DNA of 64,000 nt from Platanthera guangdongensis. Taxonomy: Eukaryota > Streptophyta > Magnoliopsida > Asparagales > Orchidaceae. A model generated the notes under the pieces. That model did not search any database. It had not been told where the DNA came from and saw only the letters and a list, made by a program, of their open reading frames with translations. The DNA is taken from NCBI GenBank assembly GCA_039583875.1, contig CM077155.1, forward strand, positions 10,643,046 through 10,707,045, written 5' to 3'. The position numbers were made by a program, and so were the translations under genes. Of this stretch, positions 63,752 through 64,000 are shown in pieces; within the stretch, counting starts at the first letter, position 1; each line of letters opens with the position of its first letter.

Positions 63752-64000
63752 TTCCTCTGTGAAAGAACCATCGAGTTCCGCTCTCGTGAAATCTCAATTC
63801 CCAAACATTACTTCGGAGTTCTCATATCCTTAGTAACAAAATGTTGCCGAAGATCATTCATTTGGCTAGATAAATGCCTTCTTTATTATCCTCGGTCAAA
63901 AGAATATCATCAACGTAGAGAGCAAGAACTACAAGGCCTTTAGTAGTCTTGCATATAAACAAAGAATGATCAGCAGAGCTTCGAATGAACCCAATAATAG
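63752..64000 (-). pseudogene. Element F pol fragment: RT palm with YVDD
   Basis: Read from 64000 downwards, the translation contains GFIRSSADHSLFI and then LVVLALYVDDILLT, the catalytic YVDD box of copia reverse transcriptase (about 63930-63900). A stop follows soon after (near 63868) and the frame is lost before S-Q-R-K-Y at the C insertion site. The continuation is at 2879-2093. The segment runs off the window edge, so N-terminal domains are unseen. It is a decayed catalytic RT fragment and the host of the whole nest. Confidence 0.85.

Overview
The window looks like gene-free nuclear DNA of a flowering plant. It consists almost entirely of LTR retrotransposons, mostly Ty1/copia, inserted into one another. 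The signs are plant-type primer-binding sites (TGGTATCAGAG, complementary to initiator Met-tRNA), purine tracts before the 3' LTRs, TG...CA LTRs of about 0.6-1.9 kb, 5-bp target duplications, and gag-pol domains in copia order (zinc knuckle, protease DSG, integrase, reverse transcriptase YVDD, RNase H). I see no host gene, tRNA, rRNA or organellar sequence, and the species cannot be named from this. Letters A-G for the elements are mine.

Layout from outermost to innermost. G (1-1512) is an unidentified non-coding repeat, possibly the end of an LTR element. F (minus strand; 1513-2879 and 63747-64000) is a copia element split by C. C (2880-63746, TSD CATAC) is an old Sirevirus-like element that has lost integrase, RT and RNase H but keeps gag and a third ORF. 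B (10158-48906, TSD GGACA) lies inside the third ORF of C and is a tandem LTR-internal-LTR-internal-LTR copia array. A (16612-41443) sits in the middle LTR of B. E (24949-37078, TSD GGAAG) sits in the third ORF of A. D (minus, 50542-62676, TSD GGACT) sits in the 3' LTR of C. Removing the inserts in turn restores each interrupted LTR or reading frame, which fixes the order as G/F, then C, then B and D, then A, then E. Intra-element LTR divergence judged by eye agrees: about 8% for C, 3-4% for A and E.

A, D and E are full-length Sirevirus-like elements: LTR, PBS, gag, pol, a roughly 0.9-1.0 kb-codon ORF3, PPT, LTR. All are now broken by stops or frameshifts. ORF3 lies where Sireviruses have an 'env-like' gene, but no signal peptide or membrane segment is visible.

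The most unusual signal is structural. Every family carries arrays of 12-25-nt imperfect palindromes, and the palindromes differ by family. In C about twenty mini-hairpins with different stems but constant linkers fill the transcribed leader. In A, D and E the same TCGTCGA/TCGACGA palindrome occurs in three blocks, upstream of gag, pol and ORF3 respectively, and the middle block is also translated into basic Asp-Arg-Arg repeats of Gag. Splice-acceptor-like sites precede pol and ORF3 in A, D and E.
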